DNA of 53,822 bases, from positions 1 to 53,822 of the IMG/VR virus record IMGVR_UViG_3300007522_000026. One strand, given 5' to 3'. The notes under the pieces were generated by a model. That model made no database searches. It was not told the DNA's origin and worked only from the letters and a program-made list of their open reading frames with translations. Shown piece after piece: positions 1 through 8,339 of the stretch (its first letter is position 1; each line of letters begins with the position of its first letter). This stretch comes from a virus. A program made the translations under genes and the position numbers.

Positions 1-60
1 AAAAACCTGATGCTATTAGTGAGAGTAGCAATGACAGTACACAAACAGAAAGAGTCAATT

Positions 61-177
61 ATGACCGATACTTATCAACCTATCATAACGAACTTGTCAG
101 GTGCCGATTTGCGAGGTGCCGATTTGACGAATACTAAACTGGCAGGTGCAAACTTAAATAAAGCACTACTAACATAG
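61..177 (+). CDS. small pentapeptide-repeat protein
   Basis: This 38-residue product is almost entirely pentapeptide repeats of the A(D/N)Lxx type (NLSGADLRGADLTNTKLAGAN). Such repeats fold into a right-handed quadrilateral beta-helix, but four or so repeats make less than one full domain, so a stand-alone function is doubtful. The frame stays open back to the window edge with further ATG codons at 10 and 31, so the real start may lie upstream. The chosen ATG has only a weak AAAGAG element. It is the first of three related pentapeptide genes in this arm. Confidence 0.5.
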   Translation: MTDTYQPIITNLSGADLRGADLTNTKLAGANLNKALLT

Positions 178-215
178 ACTAGGTTATACACAACACTAAC
201 AAACAAGGAGCAAAA

Positions 216-311
216 ATGATGAGCGATGAACATGTGAACTTCACCGGCGCTGATCTCAGCGACGCTATCTTTACCGGCACGAACTTGTCCGGCGTTGCAA
301 ACGGAGTATGA
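216..311 (+). CDS. pentapeptide-repeat mini-protein
   Basis: A 31-residue product with FTGADLSDAIFTGTNLSG repeats, preceded by a good AAGGAG ribosome site 5 bases before the ATG. Its leader (AAGGAGCAAAAATGATG) is nearly identical to the one in front of the pentapeptide gene at 4096, so the two look like diverged copies. The stop overlaps the next start as ATGA, which suggests translational coupling. It is short for a pentapeptide protein and may be a remnant. Confidence 0.5.
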   Translation: MMSDEHVNFTGADLSDAIFTGTNLSGVANGV

Positions 312-592
312 AAGCTATGACAACAATTATCAACGATCCTTTTGTGGGATTCGGATTTACTAATAATCCTAATCAATTAATTATGGATATTCAAGGTGAC
401 ACAGGTGGTCATGTTGAGGTAAGACTTAGCAGTCTTAAAGATATTCAAGATATTATAGTTTCTTTAGATTTTTGCTTAGGCATCCTAAGCGATCTACATG
501 ATGGCGTAGATTTCGATGAAGCAACAAACGCATTCAGTATCAAGCAGGATGTTGTTGAGCCACCATTAATTATCGACTTTCTAGAGGAGTAA
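308..592 (+). CDS. hypothetical protein
   Basis: A 94-residue acidic protein that I do not recognise. It is coupled to the preceding mini-gene by an ATGA overlap. A second ATG three codons in (M4) is an alternative start. No transmembrane segment, zinc motif or signal peptide is visible. It lies just upstream of the rIIA-like gene. Confidence 0.65.
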   Translation: MKAMTTIINDPFVGFGFTNNPNQLIMDIQGDTGGHVEVRLSSLKDIQDIIVSLDFCLGILSDLHDGVDFDEATNAFSIKQDVVEPPLIIDFLEE

Positions 593-593
593 G

Positions 594-647
594 ATGTGGA
601 CACGCATCATCATCACAGAGTTAGAAACACATACATTCAACCTGTAA
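594..647 (+). CDS. possible 17-residue leader peptide
   Basis: A very short frame (MWTRIIITELETHTFNL) that follows the preceding stop by one base. It has an excellent ribosome site, GAGGAG, five bases before ATG. It lies 40 bases upstream of the rIIA-like gene, so it could be a leader or coupling peptide. Only the ribosome site and spacing support it; it may equally be chance. Confidence 0.25.
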   Translation: MWTRIIITELETHTFNL

Positions 648-687
648 TTTATATCCAAAGAATAATTATGTAACAAGGAGAATTTTA

Positions 688-2646
688 ATGATCCCGACAA
701 GTAAACCAAAAATCACATCCAACATAGACCAGCTAGAATCACAAGAGTTTAGTATGCTAGTAGGAGAAAAAGCATTCTCCATCCTAGTAGACAGCCTCTA
801 CACTGATAAGGTATTAGCAGCGGTACGAGAACTATGTACTAACGCTGTGGATGCACATCAGGTTGCAGGTAAGCAATCGGAGCCATTTAAGGTTACACTG
901 CCAACCTACTTAGACAACACGTTCTCGGTTCGTGACTATGGTTGTTCTATGGATCATTATACAATCATGAACTTATACAGCAAACTGTTCTGGTCGCCTA
1001 AAGACACAACTAATACACAAGTTGGTTATCTTGGGCTAGGTTCTAAAGCGCCGCTAGCTTACACTGATTCGTTCAGTGTGATCGCTTACCTTAGTGGGAT
1101 TAGGCGAGACTATCTTGTGGGTCTAAACCATGAGCGTATCCCAACTATTACTAAGGTAAATGAGGTGTCTACTTCTGAGCTTGATGGCTTAGAAGTATCA
1201 TTTCCTGTCAAGATGGGTGACTCGGACCTATTTGAGAGAGCAGCCGAGAAAGTGTTTCTTGGTATGGATGTTAAACCAGTATGCAATATTAAAATTTACT
1301 TGCCTGAGCCTAAACTAGAATTTGAGAACTGGAAAATTTACACAGGGGCTCATGGTAATAAGTTCTTCATCAAGCAGGGCTGCGTTCTGTACCCATTCAA
1401 CTTCACCAGTCGCCTCCTCAAGCATTACTCTAGCAATTCGATGGTTATTGAAGTTCCCATCGGCTCGGTTGAGGTTGCAACCTCACGAGAGGCATTATCT
1501 CTAGACGACCGGACTAGAACTTTCATCGAACAATTGACTAAAGAATTAAACTGCTCGGTAGAAAGATACCTTAACGAACAGCTTGCCGCTCAAAAGAATA
1601 CGATTGACGCAGCTATCTTCCTTTACGGTAAGATTCAACCAATATTCGACGAAACTTACACTAAGAATCTTGAGCTCAACTACAAGGGTAAGAAACTCGA
1701 AAGATACATCAAGTTCGATCTAACTATTCCAGTAGAATACTTGAGCAATGGTAAGAGTTGGTTAACCAAGACAACAGTTGCTATAGATGTAAATAATCTT
1801 TCTACGGCCAAGTTTGTGATTCAGAAAGCAGGACAGAAGGTATATCGACGCAAGGCTCGCATCAAGGCATACATGAAAGACCAGCATGGTCCTCAAGGTG
1901 CTCAAATATACTTCTTAGATGGACCTTCCAATAAGGATATTTCCCGTCTACTTAGGTTCTATATTCTACCTAAGAACATTATCCCTATCGAAAAGATCCC
2001 CGATATTGAGACTACAAGTAGCGGCAAAAAGTTAGTAGCTAAAACTGGTCCCTACATTTACATTAAGGATGGACACCAACTTGTTGACAATATGGAAAAT
2101 GAATTTGCGTGGGTTGATATTAACAGAAAGAATGGTGACTTCATTATTGATTATAGCAAGAACAGAATTACTTCATCAAAGGATTGGGGGGCATATACTT
2201 ACAAAGAATTTAACGAGCTGCTACATTATTTTGACATTACTGATAAGCCGATCTATCATCTTACTCCTAGTATGCAGAAAAAGTTTAAGGTTGATGATAG
2301 CAACAAGATTGACACAATCATTAAAGATTGGTTTGATGAGAACAGCCTAAACCTTAAAACTGCATACTTCCTTCATCATTTTGTGTGTGAGCCTATGTTC
2401 CAAAACATTATTGAGGAGAAAATTGCCCCTAAAGGTTATCGTGATTGGGCAGGTAATAAGTCTCTAAGATATATTTGCAGGGCAATCAAAAAGTTTAATG
2501 CTTCACAGGAATCAAAATGGCAGGTTGAGCTTGATAAAGAAATGGAGCTACTCAATAATAAGTATCCAATGATAGGACATTCATCACCTACGACAGAGCA
2601 AAAAATAAATTATGTTAAAATGATGGATGGTCAACAAAATGTATGA
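688..2646 (+). CDS. rIIA: rIIA-like GHKL ATPase-domain protein
   Basis: This 652-residue protein resembles T4 rIIA-type proteins. The N-terminal half shows a GHKL ATP-binding fold: an N-box (RELCTNAVDAH, residues 47-57), a DYGCSM G1-type motif around residue 83, and a GLGSKAP lid-like motif further on. In T4, rIIA and rIIB affect exclusion by lysogens and associate with the membrane; the biochemical role is unsettled and is not inferred here. The start has a clear AAGGAG ribosome site. The rIIB-like gene follows after one small frame, matching the usual rII order. Confidence 0.85.
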   Translation: MIPTSKPKITSNIDQLESQEFSMLVGEKAFSILVDSLYTDKVLAAVRELCTNAVDAHQVAGKQSEPFKVTLPTYLDNTFSVRDYGCSMDHYTIMNLYSKLFWSPKDTTNTQVGYLGLGSKAPLAYTDSFSVIAYLSGIRRDYLVGLNHERIPTITKVNEVSTSELDGLEVSFPVKMGDSDLFERAAEKVFLGMDVKPVCNIKIYLPEPKLEFENWKIYTGAHGNKFFIKQGCVLYPFNFTSRLLKHYSSNSMVIEVPIGSVEVATSREALSLDDRTRTFIEQLTKELNCSVERYLNEQLAAQKNTIDAAIFLYGKIQPIFDETYTKNLELNYKGKKLERYIKFDLTIPVEYLSNGKSWLTKTTVAIDVNNLSTAKFVIQKAGQKVYRRKARIKAYMKDQHGPQGAQIYFLDGPSNKDISRLLRFYILPKNIIPIEKIPDIETTSSGKKLVAKTGPYIYIKDGHQLVDNMENEFAWVDINRKNGDFIIDYSKNRITSSKDWGAYTYKEFNELLHYFDITDKPIYHLTPSMQKKFKVDDSNKIDTIIKDWFDENSLNLKTAYFLHHFVCEPMFQNIIEEKIAPKGYRDWAGNKSLRYICRAIKKFNASQESKWQVELDKEMELLNNKYPMIGHSSPTTEQKINYVKMMDGQQNV

Positions 2647-2776
2647 TATACTATCCGACGATAAATGGGATCAAGATATGTTAGAAGATGAAAGTCAAGA
2701 GCAACTGGCTTATGAAGAGCTGGACCGTAAAGTAATCACAGATAAAAACAACAATACAACAGAAAGCATCAAATAA
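2639..2776 (+). CDS. small acidic protein between rIIA and rIIB
   Basis: A 45-residue acidic product rich in Asp, Glu and Gln. It starts 8 bases inside the end of the rIIA-like gene, and its stop abuts the rIIB ATG (TAAATG). This overlap geometry is the same as between undoubted genes in this arm, which argues that it is translated. No family is recognised. Confidence 0.55.
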   Translation: MYDILSDDKWDQDMLEDESQEQLAYEELDRKVITDKNNNTTESIK

Positions 2777-3892
2777 ATGAGCTATCCAATTATCCTTTCA
2801 GAAAACACGCTATCAGTAGTTATCGACAATAAAGTATATCAAGCAGATCGCAGCCACCCCGCATGGGAGGAAATTAAAGCTGCAATCAACGATGACTCAA
2901 CAACAAACGATGAGCTTATCGGCCTCATGTCCCCAGGAGAATATATCCGAAGCACCTTACAGGATTCTTCGACAACTTACATCGACATTCGTGGAGGTAT
3001 ACTATACTATGGTGATGAGCCAGTGCATTCTACACTTGGACTCAAGGTAATCGACATGATCCGAGAAGGATTCGAGATTGACCCGTGGGTCAGGTTTGCG
3101 GAAAATGTTTATGCTAATCCGTTCAAGCAATCACGAGACGAATTGTATACTTTCCTTGAGAAAGCCAACCTACCAATCACCGAAGATGGTTGCTTTATCG
3201 CATACAAGAAGGTCAACTCAGACTACAGGGATGTGTTCAGTAACAAGTTTGACAACTCTATTGGTCTAGTGCTAGAGATGCCACGAGAACTTGTAGACGA
3301 TGATCGCAATAGGACCTGTTCTTATGGTTTCCACTTCTGTTCAGAGAGTTATCTGAAAAACTTCGGTGGTAGTCATGTGATGCTCGTCAAAATCAATCCA
3401 CGAGATGTTGTATCTATTCCTAACGATTATGACTTCGCTAAGGGTCGCACCTGTAAGTATGAGGTCATCGGAGAGATTGAAGAGAATGTCATTGCAGACT
3501 ATACTTGGGATGCAGTGTATATGGACGTTGATGATTCTGAAGAATGGTTGGAAGATAATTCCGGCTGGGCTGTGGAATTATTATTTGATTATGAAGATGC
3601 ACTACAAGATATAGTAGAGCAGGTGCAGGGCGAAAAGAATCTCAACAATGAGAAAAATAAGAAAGGTAATTCAGACAATATGCTAACAAAACTAAAGAAG
3701 AGCGTTACAAGGGGTTCTAAGAAGAGCGTTACAATTAGCACAGAACGTCTAGGGACATTGTCACGAAAGCAATTCAAGGCAGCGGTGCGAGAGCATGGTA
3801 CAATGGCAAACTGGGCGAGAGAGCTTGGTGTGCCATCTTCCACTGTTCGTAACTGGCGAGCTGACCTCTGGGCAAGTGTTCCGGAAATCTGA
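2777..3892 (+). CDS. rIIB: rIIB-like protein with C-terminal helix-turn-helix
   Basis: A 371-residue rIIB-type protein. The central part contains the conserved stretch ITEDGCFIAYKKV (about residues 135-147) and a GFHFCSESYL segment, both seen in phage rIIB homologues. A Lys/Ser-rich linker leads to a C-terminal domain that reads as a DNA-binding helix-turn-helix (MANWARELGVPSSTVRNWR). The start directly follows the small upstream gene. It probably acts with the rIIA-like protein. Confidence 0.85.
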   Translation: MSYPIILSENTLSVVIDNKVYQADRSHPAWEEIKAAINDDSTTNDELIGLMSPGEYIRSTLQDSSTTYIDIRGGILYYGDEPVHSTLGLKVIDMIREGFEIDPWVRFAENVYANPFKQSRDELYTFLEKANLPITEDGCFIAYKKVNSDYRDVFSNKFDNSIGLVLEMPRELVDDDRNRTCSYGFHFCSESYLKNFGGSHVMLVKINPRDVVSIPNDYDFAKGRTCKYEVIGEIEENVIADYTWDAVYMDVDDSEEWLEDNSGWAVELLFDYEDALQDIVEQVQGEKNLNNEKNKKGNSDNMLTKLKKSVTRGSKKSVTISTERLGTLSRKQFKAAVREHGTMANWARELGVPSSTVRNWRADLWASVPEI

Positions 3893-3909
3893 TAGCTAGG
3901 TAGTGACAG

Positions 3910-3944
3910 GTTCAGGTGGGGGGGGTGGCAACCCTCACCTGAAC
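3910..3944 (+). terminator. stable hairpin after rIIB
   Basis: A 9-bp perfect stem (GTTCAGGTG/CACCTGAAC) encloses a G-run and a smaller GGGT-ggca-ACCC hairpin. It sits 18 bases after the rIIB stop. No U-tract follows, so it may be an RNA-stability or attenuating structure rather than a true intrinsic terminator. Confidence 0.5.
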
Positions 3945-4095
3945 TATAACATGGATAAAGAGGATCGTGACTGTGTTCAACCCCGCTAAGCGTGACCGTG
4001 AGAAGGGCTTTGATGAGCGTGGCCTCACCGGCAACGAGGACCTGGAATATCAACGCACGATGCGACAAACACCAACCAACACCCAAGGGAGCAAA

Positions 4096-4341
4096 ATGAT
4101 GGATGAACCACAAAATTTTAGGGGGCAGGATCTACGCTGGCGGGATTTCAGCGGGCAGGATTTGCGCCACGCTGATCTCCGCGACGCGAATCTGCACGGC
4201 GCGAATCTCACCGGCGCTGACCTGCGCTGCGCGAACATCACCGAAGCGCACCTGCGTTGGGCGAGCCTGACCCGCGCGAACCTGACAGGAGCTGATCTCA
4301 CCGGGGTCATCGGATACCAACCACCAAAGGAGCAAAAATGA
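4096..4341 (+). CDS. pentapeptide-repeat protein
   Basis: An 81-residue protein with about twelve consecutive pentapeptides (for example HADLRDANLHGANLTGADLR), enough for roughly three beta-helix coils. The ATG at 4096 is chosen for its AGGGAG ribosome site. An in-frame GTG at 3967 would add 43 residues that do not look like repeats. Its base composition is far more GC-rich than its neighbours, suggesting recent acquisition. Pentapeptide proteins of the Qnr/MfpA type mimic DNA and protect gyrase, but at this length that role is only a possibility. Confidence 0.7.
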   Translation: MMDEPQNFRGQDLRWRDFSGQDLRHADLRDANLHGANLTGADLRCANITEAHLRWASLTRANLTGADLTGVIGYQPPKEQK

Positions 4342-4367
4342 CTACCGACAAGGAGCAAAAATAAGCT

Positions 4368-4427
4368 ATGAAGCAAAAAAGGCACGGAGAGAACGTAGAA
4401 CATTCAGAGTTAGATAACCGAAAGTGA
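4368..4427 (+). CDS. tiny basic ORF
   Basis: Nineteen residues, Lys/Arg-rich at the start, ending in a GTGA overlap with the following frame. The stretch just upstream (4338-4364) is an even shorter frame of eight codons that repeats the AAGGAGCAAAAAT leader seen before the pentapeptide genes. Coding status is uncertain. Confidence 0.25.
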   Translation: MKQKRHGENVEHSELDNRK

Positions 4428-4567
4428 AAGATGCTTTACAGAGTAAGATTGATGAGTTTCTCACACAGATCATGCACCAAACAATCATTGATACATCTAC
4501 AGTGATTAACTTCGCTTTAGATTTGCGAATAATCTTAGATCAAGATGAGAACTTAGTTACACAATAA
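4424..4567 (+). CDS. small hypothetical protein, GTG start
   Basis: A 47-residue product predicted to be largely helical. It starts at GTG in a 4-base overlap with the previous tiny frame, and its TAA directly abuts the next ATG. The tight packing supports translation. No recognisable domain. Confidence 0.45.
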   Translation: MKDALQSKIDEFLTQIMHQTIIDTSTVINFALDLRIILDQDENLVTQ

Positions 4568-4972
4568 ATGGCAGCTAAGAAGAAAGAAGTGATCAAACCT
4601 AAAAAAGTTTTCTTGCATGAGCCTAATAAAGAATGCCCGTACAAGATAATAGAATGTGGGATTAATCTTCTCTGTCTTATATGTGTTTATGATGTTCTTG
4701 TTAAACGCAAAGAATGGAATGCTGCTGATGAAATATATATTATTTGGCAATCTCTATTTGATAAACACAAAATTGAAAGAGCAGGCAACAATACCAAAAG
4801 ACTTCTTGTGGAAAGATTAAAATATTCAGCAGAAGAAAGCATCTTGCCAAGTAAGGGTCAATTCGTCATTATAAAGATGCTTGCAGAAAAGAATGGCATT
4901 GATATGCCGATTGTGCATACTAAATTAGAAGCGATTGAAATTATAAATCAACTCAAACAAGGGAATAAATAA
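4568..4972 (+). CDS. hypothetical protein
   Basis: A 134-residue protein with a Lys-rich N terminus (MAAKKKEVIKPKK) and a Cys-containing hydrophobic segment around residues 28-42 (CGINLLCLICVYDVL). That segment could be a buried helix or a short membrane segment. I do not recognise the family. It directly abuts the genes on both sides. Confidence 0.65.
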   Translation: MAAKKKEVIKPKKVFLHEPNKECPYKIIECGINLLCLICVYDVLVKRKEWNAADEIYIIWQSLFDKHKIERAGNNTKRLLVERLKYSAEESILPSKGQFVIIKMLAEKNGIDMPIVHTKLEAIEIINQLKQGNK

Positions 4973-5344
4973 ATGTCAGCAGATTTGAAATACGAAGATA
5001 TGCTTAATTCGCAAGATGTTATAGATCGCATGGAAGAACTTCTTGAGGAGATTAACGAACTTTACGAGAACGGCGAAGAGGCTAACCCTGAAGTTCTTAA
5101 AGAGATGAGTGAGCTTGAGGGATTCGCAGAGTGTGCGAGTGAGGTAGATGATTGGGAGAGAGACGCTTACTTCATTCGTGATAGTTTCTTTACTGATTAC
5201 ACTAGAGAACTTGCTGAGGATTGTTACGATATTCCATCAGAGTGGCCATTCCGGTGCATCGACTGGGGTCAGGCTAGTAAGGAATTAAAATGTGATTATT
5301 CAGCATATGAATTTGGTGGCGTAACTTACTGGATTGCAGCTTAA
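4973..5344 (+). CDS. strongly acidic protein, possible DNA mimic
   Basis: A 123-residue protein with about 34 Asp/Glu against 9 Lys/Arg by my count. The first half is a Glu-rich helical stretch. The C-terminal part (WPFRCIDWGQASKEL, then YSAYEFGGVTYW) looks like a compact conserved phage domain whose family I cannot name. Extreme acidity in a small early phage protein is shared with antirestriction DNA mimics such as ArdA and Ocr, so that role is a possibility only. Its ATG follows the previous TAA directly. Confidence 0.65.
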   Translation: MSADLKYEDMLNSQDVIDRMEELLEEINELYENGEEANPEVLKEMSELEGFAECASEVDDWERDAYFIRDSFFTDYTRELAEDCYDIPSEWPFRCIDWGQASKELKCDYSAYEFGGVTYWIAA

Positions 5345-5350
5345 GTAATT

Positions 5351-5482
5351 ATGGAAATCTTAATACTTGTAACTTTATTTTACTATATTATAAAAGCAAT
5401 TGATAATGTTTACTTACGTTTAGAGCAGAACAAAAGAGATGCTATTCTGGCTAATGCCAGATATGAGATGGAGAATAAATGA
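5351..5482 (+). CDS. small single-pass membrane protein
   Basis: A 43-residue product that begins with a hydrophobic helix (MEILILVTLFYYIIKAI) followed by a charged helical tail. It is probably an inner-membrane micropeptide with the C terminus in the cytoplasm. It overlaps the next gene as ATGA. Function unknown. Confidence 0.5.
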   Translation: MEILILVTLFYYIIKAIDNVYLRLEQNKRDAILANARYEMENK

Positions 5483-6420
5483 CAACTTTTAGTACTTATG
5501 TTGATAAAATAAATGCTATGGATACGCCAATACTTGGTATGCTAGCTTGGTATACTGTACCAACATCAGCAGAAATTAAGCATAAACAATTCATACATCT
5601 TATTGACCAGTATAAAGCCCCTATTGACAGGATCAATATTCCTTCAGCAAATAACGTGTTCAGGAGAGCATGTAGTATTGCAACAATGAAGAAAAAAACT
5701 GGGCCTACAGATGATTCATCATGCAATTACACGATGCGTGACGCTGGTAATGAGCCAAGCTTTATCTTCAAGTGTCTAGTTGAGGAAACGGTGGATAGTA
5801 AGAATCATATTCTTGACCATAGAACCATAGCTGATGTGTCACTCGCAAAGGATACTGCTAAGATGAACTTCGAGTGTAAGATTAGTGATGATGATTTTGC
5901 TTGGGATTCATATAGTGAAGTTAAAGATACGCTTGAAAGCTTCATTAAAAGTAAAAGTTTAATCATGCATGACCTAGTAATTAGGGAGGCTGCTCGTAGA
6001 GCTGTAGAGTATAATCTTCTAGGTGTTAGAGTGCGTCAAGGTGGTGGCGTTTATTTTGTTGCTTTAGACAGGTGTAGGGAACTTGAGTCGATTAGCAATG
6101 TTATCAATTCGATTGGTGCCGCATCATTTGATATACTACCATTAGTTGATGACGATAAGCAGAGAGATATGTTAAGAGTATCCTTTGAGAGCGAGTCAGT
6201 TGGTGAGACTCAAGTACTTATCTCTGAGGCCCGTGAGCTACTCAAGTCTGATAAGATAACGGCCAAGAAGTTTATAGAGATGCAAACCAGATATGCTAAC
6301 CTGAAAGGTAAGATGGCAACGTATTCAGATATTCTTAATGATAATTTAGATAATTCTAAGGAAGCACTGAATATTGCAAGTTCACAGATCAACGCTCTGC
6401 TAGATAGGATGGAAGATTAA
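5479..6420 (+). CDS. phage protein of unknown function, helical C terminus
   Basis: A 313-residue protein without a domain I can name securely. Proteins of this size and position, next to a RuvB-like ATPase, recur in actinophages under DUF labels (DUF6744 is a candidate I cannot verify). The C-terminal 90 residues are helical and likely coiled-coil. A VRQGGGVYFVA segment in the middle suggests a beta-sheet core. It opens the run of overlapping genes that includes RuvB-like, Ku and ligase, so a part in DNA-end metabolism is plausible from context only. Confidence 0.7.
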   Translation: MTTFSTYVDKINAMDTPILGMLAWYTVPTSAEIKHKQFIHLIDQYKAPIDRINIPSANNVFRRACSIATMKKKTGPTDDSSCNYTMRDAGNEPSFIFKCLVEETVDSKNHILDHRTIADVSLAKDTAKMNFECKISDDDFAWDSYSEVKDTLESFIKSKSLIMHDLVIREAARRAVEYNLLGVRVRQGGGVYFVALDRCRELESISNVINSIGAASFDILPLVDDDKQRDMLRVSFESESVGETQVLISEARELLKSDKITAKKFIEMQTRYANLKGKMATYSDILNDNLDNSKEALNIASSQINALLDRMED

Positions 6421-6421
6421 A

Positions 6422-6622
6422 TTGTCCAAAACTTTACACCGATGTAAATCAATTAAGGAATCAGATGAAGGGATCAGGATACAATGTGACCTGTGCAAAT
6501 GGGAGTCAGTTGCTACAGACATTAAATTTGTTCAAGATTTAGTTGACACACACTATCTGAGTATGAAACAATGGCCCTTTGTAGATTATATTCCACCCGA
6601 AGGATGGCCCGAACAACTATGA
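6422..6622 (+). CDS. small zinc-finger-like protein
   Basis: A 66-residue protein starting at TTG one base after the previous stop, with a GGAAG element upstream. CDLCKWES followed by a downstream His (DTHYLSMKQW) suggests a C2H2-like zinc site. It overlaps the RuvB-like gene as ATGA, so the two are probably made together. Confidence 0.6.
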   Translation: MSKTLHRCKSIKESDEGIRIQCDLCKWESVATDIKFVQDLVDTHYLSMKQWPFVDYIPPEGWPEQL

Positions 6623-7527
6623 GTACACTAGTAAACCCAGAAGATAGAAGTCTTAAGCCTCGTTCATGGGATGAGATGATTGGGCAAGATAAACTAAAAT
6701 CAAAGTTACAATTGATTAGTAATCATGCAGCAGTAAACAACGAAAGGTTAGAACCAACTTTGCTGATTGGCCCACCAGGAACAGGAAAATCATCTTTAGC
6801 TGCTCTGGTAGCTCAAGAAGCTGGTCTTAACTTCTTGGATCTTATGATTACGCCAGACTTTAAGATGGCTACAATCAATCGTGTTCTCATGGAGCATCAG
6901 GGATTGTTGTTCTTAGATGAGATTCAGAATATGCAAAAGAAAAGCCAGTATTATATCTATAATGTTCTTCAAGAGAATGAGATACGGCTTGACAACGGTA
7001 AGTGTATTCCTATTGAGAATCAAATCTCTATTGTTGCAGCAACTACCGATCCGCAGAAACTTAATGATGCTTTAGTAACTAGGTTTGACAAGCTACGATT
7101 CGGTGACTACAGTGAAGAAGAGCTTTCAAGGATTGTTGCTATGTTGGCTACACGACTTAAGCTGAAGCACACTAAAGGCCAGTGCGAGGCACTTGGAAGA
7201 GCATCAGCAGGTTCTCCTAGACAGGCCAGACAGCTTGTTAAGATGGCTAATAGATTAGGCAGTATGAGTACTGAAGATATCTTAGATATGTGTGAGATTA
7301 CAGCAGATGGATTAACGGAAGATCATATGGCATACTTGGAATCACTATACAAATTAGGAGGCACTTCGGGAGTTGAGAATCTTTCCAATCATTCATTACG
7401 ATCAAAGGATGAAATATTGAGTATTGAGAAGCTATTAGTTAAACGTGAGTTTGTTGAAATTGCTAAAAAGGGTAGAACACTAATGATGCCAGGTTTGAAG
7501 GCACTCAAGAATGAAAGAAGAATATAA
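6619..7527 (+). CDS. RuvB-like AAA+ ATPase
   Basis: A 302-residue AAA+ protein close to RuvB, the Holliday-junction branch-migration motor. Visible features are Walker A GPPGTGKS (residues 51-58), Walker B LLFLDEI (96-102), sensor 1 IVAATTDP (138-145), an arginine finger in LVTRF (R155), sensor 2 GSPR (198-201), and a C-terminal winged-helix region ending near MMPGLKAL. The N terminus (RPRSWDEMIGQDKLK-like) matches the RuvB entry motif. Cellular RuvB is about 335-345 residues. No RuvA or RuvC is visible in the window. ATG at 6619 is chosen because it overlaps the previous stop; a longer start would lie within the upstream gene. Confidence 0.85.
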   Translation: MSTLVNPEDRSLKPRSWDEMIGQDKLKSKLQLISNHAAVNNERLEPTLLIGPPGTGKSSLAALVAQEAGLNFLDLMITPDFKMATINRVLMEHQGLLFLDEIQNMQKKSQYYIYNVLQENEIRLDNGKCIPIENQISIVAATTDPQKLNDALVTRFDKLRFGDYSEEELSRIVAMLATRLKLKHTKGQCEALGRASAGSPRQARQLVKMANRLGSMSTEDILDMCEITADGLTEDHMAYLESLYKLGGTSGVENLSNHSLRSKDEILSIEKLLVKREFVEIAKKGRTLMMPGLKALKNERRI

Positions 7528-7529
7528 TT

Positions 7530-8339
7530 ATGAGCAACCGAATGACAGTGCGAGCACAATCGTCAGATTTCACAATCCGTTTAGGATCAGCCACTACTAA
7601 TGGTCGTTTGATTCCTATCCGCAAATCAAGAGTTGAGCTATACGGTCCAGAAGCAAAGCTTTGCACACCAACACTCGGCCCAGTCGCTCAAGTGTATCGT
7701 GATAACGACGGTAACATCTGGAACAAAGAGGATCTTGAGCGTGGCTTTCAGCAGAAAGATGGTAGCTTTATTCCCATTAATGCTGATGAGCTTGCTCAGG
7801 CTAAAGAATCTCCTTTGCCTAAGAATGTTCTTAACCTGACAGCGCATCCTATTGAGGATGTTGAGCGTTGGCTGTTCCCTTCGGACAATAATGCCTATGT
7901 GTTTGACACTATGAAGAAAGAGAAGAAGGGTACACCCGTTAAGGAAGATCCTGTAAATGTGCAGTGGCATGACTTTATTCTGACTATCCTCACCGATGGT
8001 AATGTTGCTCTTATAGGTCAGTGCAACTTTCAAGGCAACGAGGGATTGTTTAGATTGCTTAACTATCAAGGTAACCTCGCAATCCAGCGGCAGCTTTATC
8101 CTGCTGAGTTAAATCAGTATGATGCCCGTACTCCTAGCCTTTCTGCTGCTGTTAAAAAGAAGGCTTTGTCTGTGGCTAAGAACATCACTCAAGAATTTGA
8201 TCCAGAGTCTTACCGTAATACCGCAGCAGAACGTATTGCCGCAGTTGAGTCTGGTGAATTCGGCACGGTTTCTTCACCTATTGACGATGATAGCATTGAG
8301 TTAGATATGCTTTCAGCTCTAGATAGCTTTGTTGCCTGA
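7530..8339 (+). CDS. ku: Ku-like DNA end-binding protein
   Basis: A 269-residue protein, close to bacterial Ku in length (M. tuberculosis Ku is 273). The features align in order: an N-terminal beta-strand IRLGSATTNGRLIPI; KEDLERGFQQKDGSFIPI (residues 66-83), matching the 'DLVKGYE..DG.YV' segment; the core TDGNVALIGQCNFQGNEGL (155-173), matching Ku's 'tgkvAigrfvlRgre'; and NLAIQRQLYPAEL (182-194), matching its 'l.lhtLryadEl'. The C-terminal segment (VAKNITQEFDPESYRN, 215-230) matches 'idsmt.eFdPekYkD'. Bacterial Ku rings bind double-strand ends and recruit ligase. Mycobacteriophages Omega and Corndog carry Ku homologues, so there is precedent. It lies three bases after the RuvB-like gene and upstream of a ligase gene. 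Confidence 0.82.
   Translation: MSNRMTVRAQSSDFTIRLGSATTNGRLIPIRKSRVELYGPEAKLCTPTLGPVAQVYRDNDGNIWNKEDLERGFQQKDGSFIPINADELAQAKESPLPKNVLNLTAHPIEDVERWLFPSDNNAYVFDTMKKEKKGTPVKEDPVNVQWHDFILTILTDGNVALIGQCNFQGNEGLFRLLNYQGNLAIQRQLYPAELNQYDARTPSLSAAVKKKALSVAKNITQEFDPESYRNTAAERIAAVESGEFGTVSSPIDDDSIELDMLSALDSFVA

Noticed and set aside
3589-4403. Long minus-strand frames across the rIIB end and pentapeptide gene
   Set aside because: Antisense shadows; Arg/Ala/Pro-rich low-complexity translations of the GC-rich pentapeptide repeats without ribosome sites.
4973-5344. Naming the acidic protein ArdA
   Set aside because: Size and charge are suggestive but I cannot see ArdA's domain motifs clearly enough to use the name.
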